From Corallium rubrum (taxonomy: Eukaryota > Cnidaria > Anthozoa > Scleralcyonacea > Coralliidae): DNA of 64,000 nucleotides. Positions 1-9,725 of this stretch are shown one piece after another. The stretch covers positions 26,472,917 to 26,536,916 of the forward strand of contig OZ035998.1 of NCBI GenBank assembly GCA_964035015.1, read 5' to 3'. A program made the translations under genes and the position numbers. How positions within the stretch are numbered: the first letter of the stretch is position 1; each line of letters starts with the position of its first letter. The notes beneath the pieces are model-generated. The model made no database searches. It was not told the DNA's origin and was given only the letters and a program-made list of their open reading frames with translations.

Positions 1-259
1 TAATAAAAGAAAATTACACGCTGGCTTGAAGATATGAATATTATCTTCTTGTGGTAAAAACGATATTTTACTCATTCGCTACGCTCATTCGTAAAATATT
101 GTTTTCACCGGCCACTCGAAGACAAAATCCATATCTTCGCACCACCGTGTAATATCCTCTCTCTCTCCCTCTCCCCCCCCCCCCCTCCAACTCCCCCTCC
201 CCCTCCCTCCCCTTTGCATGCAATTTTTATTTGTAAAAATATTCATGGGCTTTGTCGAT
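1..259. other. AT-rich spacer with C/T-rich simple sequence
   Basis: No gene is visible. Positions of about 150-220 are almost pure C and T on the plus strand, including a run of C at about 172-184. Open frames across it are low-complexity translations of this tract. Confidence 0.6.
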
Positions 260-663
260 TTTCTTGGCTGTATTTCCAAATTTTCGACTGAAACGTTGTC
301 TGTTTCATACTTCTTTCCAGAATCCGATTCTACTGAATTGTTTTTATTTCATACTCTATTATAAATGTAATTTTTGCTGCCTTTGCAAAACATGTAGCAT
401 AGGAAGCCATTTAAAGGCTTGCTACATAAAAATAATCCCTTTTGAAACCTCCGAAAAACAATATATTTTTTACAACCAGAATTTAATAATGAAATCTAAG
501 TTTGGCTTTGATATGATCCACAAATTCTATAATTATGCAAGGGATTATCATTTATTATTATATTATTTTGGCTGTCTATCAAGAGTTCTTATTTTAATCA
601 GGGGGTGGTTCAAAAAAAAGCATTAAAAGCGGGTGAGGGGTTGTTGCGTTCATGTATTTCTTG
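260..663 (+). mobile_element. 5'-truncated Helitron-like repeat copy
   Basis: The block resembles the right part of the element at 47,861-49,098: both share the stretch around AAGCCATTTAAAGGCTTGC, a segment about 'ttttacaaccaga', and the final GAGGGGTTGTTGCGTT followed by CATGTATTTC. The other copies in the window end in CTAG; this one reads CTTG (660-663), followed by T. The 5' GC-rich terminus is missing, so the copy is truncated on the left or runs into the C-rich tract. No coding capacity is convincing. Confidence 0.4.
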
Positions 664-1420
664 TAATATATTGGATTTAACTGGCTGATTGGCTCTAAAA
701 TTTGCATATTTTATTTTTAGGCACTGTATTCTTGTCCTGCGCTGCTTCTAGCAATCCGAATAGAGAATTCGTGAATATTATTGGGGAGGTAATCGCAGTA
801 GATTTCCGACTGTCAGGTCAAGAAATGAAAACAGTATTAAAATTTGACGTTTGAGCCAAATTTTTTCTCCCTGCTTAAAAAACATAATCCCACCTTTTAA
901 TTTGTCGTAATCTAAATCTGCTCGTAGAAAACGACGGCGAGTTGTCTAATTGTTTTAGTATCAACCATAAACAACTTTTATTTAACGTAAATAAGTCTTA
1001 TCAAACATTGTTCCAGATTTTCAGATAGTTTACCTTTTTGTTTGCAGAAGTCTCCCCATTCAAAATGTAGAGTAGCTCGATGGCACATGATAAACAATCG
1101 CTCACAAAAAACGAGATTGTAATTAGTTTGGTTCAAATTTGGTGTAGATATATTCCATAGGCATAAGCGAATTCATTTTCTTATTCGAAAATGTCAAACT
1201 GAACAATTTTCCATTACTTTCGGGCCAATGTTTTCATGATTTCATCCGCCATGTTTGGCTAGTTTTCAGGTTTTTCCTGCAGCGTGAATATGCCGTAGGT
1301 ATAGTTAGGTAATACTTTATTTAATAATATTAGCTAGCCCCAACAACTCTAGGCTGGTTTCCACGAGAGGCGTGTTTACATACACAATAAAATAAAAACT
1401 AATACTATATACAGTATACC
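664..1420. other. Non-coding spacer containing a dispersed repeat
   Basis: No gene is seen. Positions about 1,098-1,305 are a roughly 200-bp repeat that recurs at 27,496-27,722; the rest is AT-rich unique-looking sequence. Confidence 0.5.
1098..1305. repeat. Dispersed ~200-bp repeat, copy 1
   Basis: Collinear with 27,496-27,722, from CACAAAAAACGAGA through CCTGCAGCGTGAATATGCCG. The second copy has about 30 extra bases ('actcgtagtctcgtatat...') before CATGTTTGGCTAG. No terminal repeats or coding frame were recognised, so the class is unknown. Confidence 0.7.
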
Positions 1421-1472
1421 TTAAGCTAAATCTAAAAGAAGAGAGGATCTCGAAAACGCAGCCTTCGAGTGC

Positions 1473-2331
1473 ATGTGGATCTGGTTACGGCCATATCGTC
1501 TTCCAAGACAATTATCCGGCTTAATTTGTAGTGTTCTATACAATCCACCAGATACTCCTTTACATGAACAAAGGGCTCTTGTAGCGTATATTATAGGTAA
1601 GTTAGATCTAGTTAGGTCTGCACATCCGGATTGTGGCGTTGTCATTCTCGGCGACTTTAATAACTTGGACTTTTGCGATTTATTAGTTCACCACAACCTT
1701 AAACAGATAGTACATATTCCAACACGCGGTAATAATGTATTAGAATTGATTGTTACTAATTTAGGTGACTATTATTGTGATCCGATCGTAATTGCACCGT
1801 TAGGATCATCTGATCATAACATCGTCAAGTGGACTTCGGGTACCAATAGATACGTTAGATCGGACAGCAAAAGTACAACTAAGAAACGTGTGCGTCGTTT
1901 CCCGCAGTCAGCGCGCGAGGCTTTTGGTAGATGGTATACTACACATGAGTGGTTTACAGATGTTGAAAAAACTGCATTCGCTTCAGATTTAACTTTTCCT
2001 TTTACCCACGAGTTAAACTCAGCCATCGACCTAATCTTTCCAACCTAATCTTTCCAGTGATTAAGATTCATGCAAGCACCGATAAGCCGTGGATGACACC
2101 AGCCTTGAAACAACTAATAATTGAGAGACAGAGAGCGTTTCATACCGGAGACCAAGAACTTTGGCGTCACTACAGGCGGAAAGTACGAAATGAGATACTG
2201 GTGAGAAAACGCACGTACTATGCTAATAAAGTACAGCACCTCAAATCTAGCGATCCTAGAAAATGGTGGGACTGTGTTCAACAGATGTCAGGTAAGAAGA
2301 GATCATCACCCAATATAGCCTGCGTGCAGAC
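1473..2331 (+). pseudogene. LINE ORF2 fragment: endonuclease C-terminal half and linker
   Basis: An open frame from about 1,495 shows the second half of an APE-type (exonuclease-endonuclease-phosphatase) domain of a CR1/L2-like non-LTR retrotransposon. Seen motifs are GDFNNLDF (the catalytic GDFN box) and LGSSDHN (the terminal SDH box). The frame breaks at 2,045 and resumes at 2,057 with the basic linker typical between endonuclease and reverse transcriptase (KPWMTP, RKWWDCVQQMSGKK). Homology stops at about 2,330. The first half of the endonuclease and all of the RT are absent here. An RT piece of a compatible family lies at 8,660-9,073 on the same strand, so both may be one copy split by later DNA; this is unproven. 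Confidence 0.8.
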
Positions 2332-2479
2332 GCTTGTATTTCCGGAGCTTGTGTAATTGAATCCCTATAAGCGTCTGCGCATTGGAGGCCAAAAGCTTGT
2401 TCTGGTCACGTGGATTTTCCACAGAAAGTTGGAACCGCATGTGATTGGTTCTTTGTTAATTATGCAATTTATCACGAAT

Positions 2480-3060
2480 TCGCTAAAATTAGCTCGAGCA
2501 CTTATAAAAACATGGCGTTTGTCGAAGCTTCGAAGTTAGATGGGTGAATGTTTTCAATGTGCTCTGCGACTCGTTTGTCATTTCTTTCAAATTGATAGCC
2601 TTTTCGAAGACCAAGTTAAGGCAATTGAAGCATTCTTTAAAGGAACGAATAAAAGCTGACATCAAAACACTCCTGAGCAGCGGGGTTCTTTCCTTTAATT
2701 CTTGGTCGAGTTTTGTCAACGAAAAGTTCACAATGTCTTCTTTGCTCGTTTTGCGCAAAATGCTGGGACTCTCTTAGAGCATGTATTCGAACACTCGGTT
2801 GATCTCCTTCAGATACAAAAGGACAGTTTGTTCTCTGACCTTTTCACAGCGCCAAGCTGTGCGCGCGATTTGTTTGTATGTCCCTCTACACAGCATTTTG
2901 CCAATAGAGCAAAGATCCTTGAGCAAAGTCCGAGTGGCTGATTTGCTTCTCCACTGTACTTTAACAGACACAATTGTCGTTTGGGCAGTTGAAAAGTTAT
3001 CTGCTTCGTGTGTGGCCCTCGTTGGTGTGGAAGTTGATCGCGGTTGAAAAAGAGATACTA
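2480..3060 (-). pseudogene. Degraded uncharacterised coding fragment
   Basis: Two minus-strand frames follow each other. The upstream one (about 3,060-2,774) contains SIGKMLCRGTYKQIARTAW and a Cys-Glu-Lys segment. The downstream one (about 2,758-2,489) contains KEDIVNFSLTKLDQELKERT, then an Arg/Lys/Ser-rich stretch. They read as a single degraded protein of charged, helical character. I associate this pattern with multi-copy uncharacterised proteins of cnidarian genomes, but that is from memory. No catalytic motif is visible and no function is proposed. Confidence 0.4.
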
Positions 3061-3198
3061 GTGAGACGCCATCACATGAATAAAAATAGGTACGCAATGC
3101 GTACATGTGACTACCGCTGTTAAGTACAGAACGAGATATAGACTTGAAATGCATGAAAATGTGTGAAAAGCACACACACAAAAATGGTGGATAAATCC

Positions 3199-3346
3199 TA
3201 GCTAGAGAACCACTCTAGTGGTGCTTTGAACAACCCAATTTTTAACTTTTATCCACTGAACAGCACTATCAGATACATAACTATTCAGTGGATAAAATTT
3301 TGTATTAGGTTGTTCAAAGCATGATTAGTGCTGTTCTTTGGCTAGA
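3199..3346. repeat. Foldback MITE-like inverted repeat
   Basis: Arms of about 55-65 bp face each other: left contains GCTTTGAACAACCCAAT and TTTTATCCACTGAA, right contains their complements TTCAGTGGATAAAA and AGGTTGTTCAAAGC. The spacer is about 20 bp. No target duplication could be fixed. Confidence 0.7.
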
Positions 3347-3406
3347 ACTTATCAACTAGATAAGCTATCTTGGCTTTGTACAACTCACCCAGATCATATA
3401 CATGCA

Positions 3407-3522
3407 GATTATTTTTGTGGAAACACTGTAAAATATTTATTTGCTAAGCTTTCAGCCTGTTGACTCAGGCCGAAACTGTTAGGAAATAAATAATTTTCAT
3501 GGTATTTCCACAAAAATGATCT
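3407..3522. repeat. Imperfect foldback with internal GCCTG/CAGGC hairpin
   Basis: ATTATTTTTGTGGAAACAC on the left is mirrored by GTATTTCCACAAAAATGAT on the right. The centre is a smaller hairpin, TTTC-A-GCCTG-TTGACT-CAGGC-C-GAAA. It lies downstream of the stop codon of the minus-strand gene at 3,794-5,092 and could sit in its 3' UTR. The minus strand also has AATAAA here (about 3,437), a possible poly(A) signal. Confidence 0.55.
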
Positions 3523-3793
3523 ATATACATTATCGCCTTGAAAACTTTCAAAGAATTAATCACTCCAGATAATCAACATTGTGTTCCAAAACAACATTTT
3601 ACCTTCCATAAATATGCTGTCAGTGGCCTTCAAGTGTAATGCATGCATATCACTGATATTTTGTGATTCTGCTAGTATTTTAAATAACACAGTACAACAA
3701 TACTCAGTATTGTAGTTTCAACAGATATATTTCTTCATTTCAAGGCTTTCAACATATTCAAGGCTTTAAGTTTCCCAACACTTCACAATAGCT

Positions 3794-5092
3794 TTACAAC
3801 AATTTATCAAAATATACAATTGGTGGCACGTAGATTATAGAATGTTTCAGTACTTTCACAAGAGTCAGACTTCTGGTGTATCTACTATTCTGTGGACAGA
3901 TCACTGTAGCAGCTCTGGTGTCCACAAATGTTGGTTTCTTAATTTCATTAAACAAGATATTGAACAACACCTAAAACAAGTAAACAAAGCACCAAGTCAA
4001 GGTTTGTAATGTCTATGTAACAAACAACATATTTTGTTTAAACTAAATTAAACTAACCTTATTTATACTGGATAACTCTATCAGTTATATCTAAACAGTT
4101 ATCTTCAGAGGTCCAGTACGGGCCCACCCTCATTGGTCCAGTGTTACTACAGGAGGAAACCTGAGTACCCGGAGGAAACCTGTGGTGTTTGGTAGAGTCA
4201 CACTGGAAGCACTCTTCTCGCATGTGGCCAGGGTGAATAATTTTAATCAGATAACTGCACTGTGCAGGAATCGAACCCAGCTCACAGAGGTGAAAGGCAC
4301 GTGCACTAACCACTATGCCACCAACACCGCCTAGCATAAATTTCTTATATGCAATGTATATATTGTAAATACAGGGCACTGTGATATATACTTCTCGAAC
4401 TCATTAATAATTCACAAACCAAACAGATAGGAAAATCATAAGCAAGACAAAGGTTTGATGTGTGATCAAACAATTCATTTCCTGATTTGTTTGATCACAA
4501 AACAATGAAAGTTGTGTGTTTGATCTAATATCAAAACACCTAGCTCGAAGTTGGTTAAAACACACTTCTCACTCTTAGTGTATGCACTGGTGTATGATAT
4601 ATACATGTACTGTACATGCAGTATAAACATGAGTCACTGACCAGTGAGCACAACACACAATTCAACCAAAATTAAACTGAAACTTATAAAGCGATTTTAT
4701 CATTATAAATAATTTAGGTATATATCAGTTTCTTCGATAAAAGAAAGTTGAAGGCCCAACTTCTAGCAAACTTTATAAGCTGAATATTTCTAGTACTGCT
4801 ATAAGTACCCTGTTTCCGATCAAGTACTTTATATAGATTTGTATATAGTATATAAGATAAACAACGTCACAGTTTTGAAACTATTTCTTACCTTGTATAA
4901 ACTGATCAATGCGGACAGAAACCGTTCCAAGAAGAAAAGATTTGCAAAGTAATAATTAACACTTTCAAAAATCAAAACTGTCATCGAGAGAGCAACCAAA
5001 ATGCAAAGACGAGATTCACTTTTGTTTATTCCCCGCGAGGTCACGAAAACAACTCGACTACTTCCCGAATACTTGGCGATCAATGGCGCCAA
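3794..5092 (-). CDS. Candidate two-exon host gene, small membrane protein of unknown function
   Basis: Exon 1 runs 5,092 to 4,892 (ATG, 67 codons) and ends at ACAAG followed by GTAAG, a consensus donor, in phase 0. A pyrimidine-rich acceptor (TTTACTTGTTTTAG) lies at 3,971-3,984 and opens exon 2 (3,970 to 3,794), which continues in phase 0 for 58 codons to TAA. The predicted product is 125 residues: a basic N-terminus, a hydrophobic segment at about residues 30-55 (LCILVALSMTVLIF and following), then a short soluble tail with Cys and several Lys/Arg. The 0.9-kb intron contains a SINE in the same orientation. Length, phase agreement and good splice sites argue for a real gene. I do not recognise the family; additional exons or a different 3' end are possible. 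Confidence 0.5.
4062..4335 (-). mobile_element. tRNA-derived SINE (family A)
   Basis: On the minus strand the head reads as a tRNA-like Pol III promoter: A box TGGCATAGTGG (complement at 4,309-4,320) and B box GGTTCGATTCC (complement at 4,267-4,278), about 40 bp apart. It is followed by a body with the tandem phrase TTTCCTCCGGGTACTCAGG and a tail ending near CCAGTATAAATAAGG. Such a CT-rich central domain is shared by SINEs of several marine invertebrates (established in general; assignment to a named superfamily not checked). It sits in the intron of the two-exon gene. Confidence 0.75.
4400..4800. other. AT-rich intronic spacer with short inverted repeats
   Basis: Contains GTGTGATCAAACA ... 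TGTTTGATCACA (4,460-4,500), a short palindromic pair, and otherwise unremarkable AT-rich DNA. No gene seen. Confidence 0.4.
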
Positions 5093-5234
5093 GTGCTAAA
5101 ATGCTCAAGTTAATAATCCAACTCCTTATACGCATATTTTGCGACAACTAAGAATACAGCTATGACACACACGTAATGTTTTTGTGGGAGAAGGGTTCGG
5201 GGAGAAGTACTCCGAATGGTGAAAATTGTGGTCA

Positions 5235-5425
5235 CCTTCATCCCAGCAACTCAACGTTACGGTCTTAGTTGTCCTATAGGGGTAATAATCCCCAAGTAGG
5301 ACTCTAGTCTAATGTCCTAGGGGTCGTAGATCCCCATGTTGGACTTTGCCCAAGGGGTCGTAGTTCCCCAAGGGCATCCTACATGTCCAAGGGGTAATAG
5401 ACCCCCGAGTTGGACATTCCTTACT
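5235..5425. repeat. Four imperfect tandem modules with GGGGT...CCCC hairpins
   Basis: Four successive modules of about 35-45 bp each contain a short hairpin: GGGGTAATAATCCCC, GGGGTCGTAGATCCCC, GGGGTCGTAGTTCCCC and GGGGTAATAGACCCCC, separated by variants of AAGTTGGACT. The spacing is irregular, so the array has diverged. It lies about 150-330 bp upstream of the start codon of the minus-strand gene at 5,092. Confidence 0.7.
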
Positions 5426-5710
5426 TTCGACTAATTCTTATAATTACATCAATTCGTATGAGTCTATGGGGTTGAGGGTGACCTTTGGGAGCACTTCATC
5501 CCCACAAATACGCAGAATGCGTATTCCCCATAGACGAATAGCCCTCCCCCTGAAAATTGCCTCAGGTGCGTCGGTATATAGTTCAAGGCAGTCTGAGTTT
5601 TGCCATGAAGAAGATAAGAAAACGTGCACCCTTCCAGTTAACAATAAACTGTTTCCACATCTCGAGATCTTTAAAAAAAAATATGATCTGGCCAGTGAAA
5701 TAATTTTAAT

Positions 5711-5855
5711 CCTGAAATTTTCAGCGCAAATTGCCATAATTGCGGCTATTTTGAAAAGCAGTATTTTGTAGTGGCCAACTCCTGATCTAAAATTTCCAGC
5801 GCAAATCGACATAATTGCGCCTATATAAAACAGCAGTATTTTGTGGAGGCCAACC
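5711..5855. repeat. Direct duplication of a ~70-bp unit
   Basis: Positions 5,711-5,780 and 5,783-5,855 are two diverged copies of one unit (CAGCGCAAAT, ATAATTGCG, AGCAGTATTTTGT, GGCCAAC in the same order). A minus-strand frame through this block (5,444-5,980) repeats accordingly and is not a convincing gene. Confidence 0.75.
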
Positions 5856-5869
5856 TTTTTATATATATA

Positions 5870-6550
5870 CCTGATCACCTCACACCGCATATTCATATAA
5901 TAATACAGTTTTGTGCGTAAACACTCGACATCAAAACCCCTGCTTCTTTCCCCAATTTCGCGTTGAGCGATAGGCAGCACTTACTTATGATAATAACTTC
6001 TAGTTTATATCACAGTACATAAATTTCAATAAATATATACGATGATGATGATAAGTCGATTCAGCAAAACGATGCTTGTCATCCCGACTATACATAACAC
6101 GTGTGACTATAGACGCTTTACTTATACAAATAAACGCGCAATAGCATAGGATAGCCATGGATGATGTTACTTCGGCACATCATAATTTTCGAAATGAGAA
6201 TCAGGATGGAGGTTCGTAGAGTACGAACAAAATAATCGCAAGCGGCTGGCTTATAGATTTAAACCCTTTCACGCCTTGTCGAACCTGGCGTTATAGCGGA
6301 CAGAGTAAGAACATCCTTTGACCTAACTAAAGTATAGAGTTTGTCAAAGAAATATAATTAGTATATTTCTTATATAGTAAATATATATACAGCGTTTAAA
6401 TACCTCGCGGTTCATTCGCTGTGCGCAAACGGCAAACGACTGAAGATGATTCCCTGTGGGCCTTTATATTCGACATATGTGCAACAACGATTGTGTTCCC
6501 CCCGTAAGGAAACCGGAGAAAGACCCCCAGATAAAATCAAAGTCGGAGCA
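5870..6550. other. Non-coding spacer
   Basis: AT-rich sequence with a (TATA)-rich stretch near 6,360-6,390. I see no gene, RNA or element boundary. Confidence 0.4.
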
Positions 6551-6555
6551 AAAAC

Positions 6556-6646
6556 CCGCGATAAAAATCACCCCGCGACAATCGCCCGCGACCCGCGACA
6601 ATTACCCGCGACCCGCGAAAAAAAACCGCGACCCGCGACAATTAGA
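6556..6646. repeat. Short CCGCGAC minisatellite
   Basis: The motif CCCGCGACCCGCGACAATTA and its parts recur at least four times with an A-run in between. It lies against the truncated end of the DIRS-like fragment at 6,655. Confidence 0.7.
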
Positions 6647-6654
6647 TTCTCTCT

Positions 6655-7991
6655 CTTTTTTGGTACTAAACTAATTGGGAAGACTTGAAAAATAGTAAAC
6701 GGTGGGGTATCGAATGGACCAGGCATGAGAGATATCTTTTTCCAAATTTGAAGTGACAATGTTTGGATGGGTAAAGGCGGTAGGCAATTATTTTTGAAAA
6801 TCTAGGGATTCGCTGTTCATCAAATCCTATTCGGGCCCCATATCTTAAATTGTCACACAATTGTGAAACGAACTGTGGGTTAGCGCGCCCAGCTAGTGTG
6901 TCTTCTAGTTTGGTAACTACAATAGGTGTTGGTATCAAATATTTACGTACATTATTAGCGTTTAGCTCTGTTGGAATTGCGCTGGCTGTTGGACGAACGG
7001 TCTTCGTCTGTTCGTGGCCTTTGATCGACTGAACAATGACATCCGGCGTGTGCGCCGTCGCAGCGGTTACAAATATGGCGGTACAGTACGTACATGGGTT
7101 TCTTTCACAGATTCCGGTCCTGCTGAAGTTGCGGCAAATCTATTTCTGACCAATTTAAAAATTTGTTTAGCACAGCGTTCCGACGAAACTTGAAGTCGTA
7201 GCTGCACCAACCTAGTCCTCTGTGGCATTGCGCATCGTGGCGAATTCGTGCGTAAAAACACTCATGTAAGTAGTGAAGGCAGTTGTCCACTGTTCGATCT
7301 CTGCGATATTCGTGCTGCGTTGGGTGGATCTCTTAACTTTAATCACATAGTTCTCAAGCGTTAACAAAACGGGCTGTTCGTCTGTTGTAATAACTAGATT
7401 CTTCGGCAAAAGTTTAGACAGTTCAAAAAACTCAACCGACTGAAGTTGCAGTTCACGTACGTGGCTGGTAGCTGTTGACTCGAAGAATTGGTGGAGATGT
7501 GTGCAGCGTCTCGGTGGTTAGGGCGATCGTCTCAATGCGGTTGTCTGTCGTAAATCAGTCAGCGGATCGTACTAGCGGTTCGTTCGGGACCACTGGACCA
7601 GACGTGCTTGTCATGGCTTTAACGGCAGCGCGAGCGGCGTTGGCAGCTATCTCATTCCCTAATTCTGGAACACTTCTCGCGGCGATAGATTGTATTTGGG
7701 TCAACTGGACGTCGTTCAGTAAAGGACTTTCGCTGGGAGGTGTAGATGGCGTCTCGACGCTAGTTGATGGAACATCGGCCGTGGTAGCGGTTTCGGTTGC
7801 ATCGTTGTTCGTTGAGGCATGTCGTTGCAATCTAGCGATCAATGTGTTTCGATGGCTATGGTCGGGTAGACCTTTTTCTGCGCGCATCGTTGACGGAGGT
7901 CACGGATCGACGGCTGACTATCGTTGTTGGTGCCGGCAGCGTATGGCGCAGCTCCTTGTCGTGCAACTTTTTGGCGTCGAACGGGAGGCAT
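6655..7991 (-). pseudogene. DIRS-like element, 5' half: gag-like ORF and start of reverse transcriptase
   Basis: Reading leftwards from an ATG at 7,991, the sequence encodes a basic N-terminus, then a Thr/Ser/Pro-rich segment (about 7,887-7,555) containing PELGNEIAANAARAAVKAM. After several frame changes come YVIKVKRSTQRSTN and, at 6,938-6,666, TPIVVTKLEDTLAG and NPQFVSQLCDNLRYGARIGF. The last recognisable piece (about 6,720-6,655) is GPFDTPPFTIFQVFPISLVP, the start of a DIRS-type RT domain. There are at least three frameshifts and the RT is cut off at 6,655. RNase H and recombinase of this class occur separately at 44.9-46.4 kb in the opposite orientation. Gag-like function is inferred from position. 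Confidence 0.7.
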
Positions 7992-7999
7992 ATCCTCAC

Positions 8000-8655
8000 A
8001 GAAGCGTTTTCAAAATAATTTGTTCACTTTACCGAGCTTACACATAGCTTATGTGTAAAGCTCTTGATCACAATAATGGTTCATATGGTGGCAATACTCT
8101 GGCGGAATGCTTAATGTGTGGATCTGCCCTGCAAATGACAATGTTTAATTCGGTATCTGTTTTAACGTTTCAGCTGCAAGCAATTTAATGTATCTTTTAA
8201 TTCTGTTAACTCTATAAGTGCAAAAGCTGGTTTTTCCTTCCTCGTTTTGCAGTTAACTTTCTATACAAGGAAATAAAGGATGCTTACTGTGAAAAAATAC
8301 AACTAAACATCAACTGTCTGATGAGATTTTTTGCCATGTGGGTAATCTGCGATGTGGTGCAGGTAGTCATGCGTGTTGAAGTCTTATAAGGACGACTAGG
8401 TGAAATTTGATTGGTAGATTTTCCCGCGAAAAAGAGGAAATACCGTTTCCATTGGCAGACTATTCATTGCCTTGTGTTCTGCACGTGCGGAGTCATGCTG
8501 GTCGGAAAGACTGACCTTTATACCCGTCTGGGGTTTATTTGAGTTGCTGACAGCTGAGAAATTGATCTTTGTCCGCATCCCTACCGATTTACAAGGCCTT
8601 TACGCAGCTTTACATTTTGCTTAGACGTTTTTGTCTCATTAACTTAAATTTATAT
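8000..8655. other. Upstream region of the DIRS-like fragment
   Basis: No coding frame is convincing. It may hold the 5' repeat of the DIRS-like element; it has no obvious match to the A2 segment of the element at 47 kb. Confidence 0.35.
8500..8540 (-). promoter_or_regulatory. Possible TATA box of the DIRS-like 5' region
   Basis: GGGTATAAAGG on the minus strand (TATAAA complement at 8,517-8,522) lies about 0.5 kb upstream of the gag-like ATG at 7,991, where a DIRS promoter would be expected. No other support. Confidence 0.3.
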
Positions 8656-8659
8656 TTGC

Positions 8660-9073
8660 TATAGGCGTATATAAATTGGCTGTTAGCGTTTTCAAATCAC
8701 ATGGTCTGGATGGTATTCCTAATCGCGTTATTAAAGAGTTTGCTTATGAATTAGCGGATCCTGTTTGTACCATTTTCAACACGTCGTTGTCTACTGGTGT
8801 GGTCCCTTCAGTCTGGAAGGATGCTAATATTACTCCAATTCCCAAGGCTCAACCCGTGTCCTGCGAGGATGAACTTCGTCCAATCTCGCTTACGGCTTGT
8901 CTATCTATAATACTTGAAGACTTCGTTGTCAAGTGGATGATGGACGATGTTAAACACAAAATCGACCCGCAGCAATTTGGCAGCTTAAAGGGGACATCAA
9001 CAACCTTTTGTCTCATTGATATGGTTAACAACTGGCTAAAAACACTGGACGCCCAGTCCCATTATCTCAGGTC
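8660..9073 (+). pseudogene. LINE reverse transcriptase N-terminal fragment
   Basis: The frame shows the start of a non-LTR RT: HGLDGIPNRVIKEFAYELAD (fingers motif), TPIPKAQP, then LRPISLTACLS (block 2) and DPQQFGSLKGTSTT (block 3). It stops at about 9,073, before the catalytic YADD block, exactly where the SINE array begins. The family fits the endonuclease/linker fragment at 1.5-2.3 kb. Confidence 0.85.
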
Positions 9074-9725
9074 TTAAAATGTATATATTCTACACTCGAA
9101 TTTTCCTTCACCGTTAATCCTTAGAACATGTTGTGTAATCGAGTGAAATGCCCAATATCTTTTATAATATACCCAATTCTCTCCTGGCATTACCACCTTA
9201 TTATATATACAGAACTCGCGATCAAACTCTCGGCAACGCCCTCCGTGGCTCAGTGGTCAGAGCATTGCACTAGAATCGCAAGGTCGTGGGTTCAATTCCT
9301 GCCGAAAGGCCCATGTAGTTGCATTTTTTGCAACTGGTCCCAGTTTGGTTTTAAAATGTATATATTCTACACTCGAATTTTCCTTCACCCTGAATCCGTA
9401 GAACATGGTATGTAATCGAGTGAAATGCCCAATATCATTTATAATATACCCAATTCTCTCCTGGCATTACCACCTTATTATATATACAGCACTCGCGATC
9501 AAGCTCTCGGCAACGCCCTCCGTGGCTCAGTGGTCAGAGCATTGCACTAGAATCGCAAGGTCGTGGGTTCAATTCCTGCCGAAAGGCCCATGTAGTTGCA
9601 TTTTTTGCAACTGGTCCCAGTTTGGTTTTAAAATGTATATATTCTACACTCGAATTTTCCTCCACCCTAAATCCTTAGAACATGGTATGTAATCGAGTGA
9701 AATGCCCAATATCATTTATAATATA
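9074..9725 (+). repeat. Tandem array of a 277-bp tRNA-derived SINE unit (2.35 copies)
   Basis: TTAAAATGTATATATTCTAC recurs at 9,074, 9,351 and 9,628, a constant period of 277 bp. Each unit carries a tRNA-like head: A box TGGCTCAGTGG (9,246; 9,523) and B box GGTTCAATTCC (9,289; 9,566). D, anticodon and T arms can be folded, and the anticodon-loop position reads AGA. The head is followed by the hairpin AGTTGCA-TTTTT-TGCAACT, whose T run could end a Pol III transcript. The third unit is cut at about 9,725. Tandem arrangement is unusual for a SINE. Related copies lie at 47.75, 50.3-50.8 and 56.25-57.7 kb. Confidence 0.85.

Noticed and set aside
5444-5980. 178-codon minus-strand frame with internal repeats
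   Set aside because: It spans a duplicated non-coding unit and shows no domain; the repeated residues mirror the DNA duplication.
7475-8047. 190-codon plus-strand frame
   Set aside because: It is the antisense shadow of the Thr/Ser/Pro-rich gag-like region of the DIRS fragment, which has recognisable motifs on the minus strand.
8320-8345. Hammerhead core (CTGATGAG near 8,322)
   Set aside because: No matching GAAA box or stems follow within a suitable distance.
9246-9300. Functional tRNA gene with anticodon AGA
   Set aside because: The tRNA-like part is embedded in a 277-bp repeated unit found many times in the window, with a mismatched acceptor stem; it is a SINE head.
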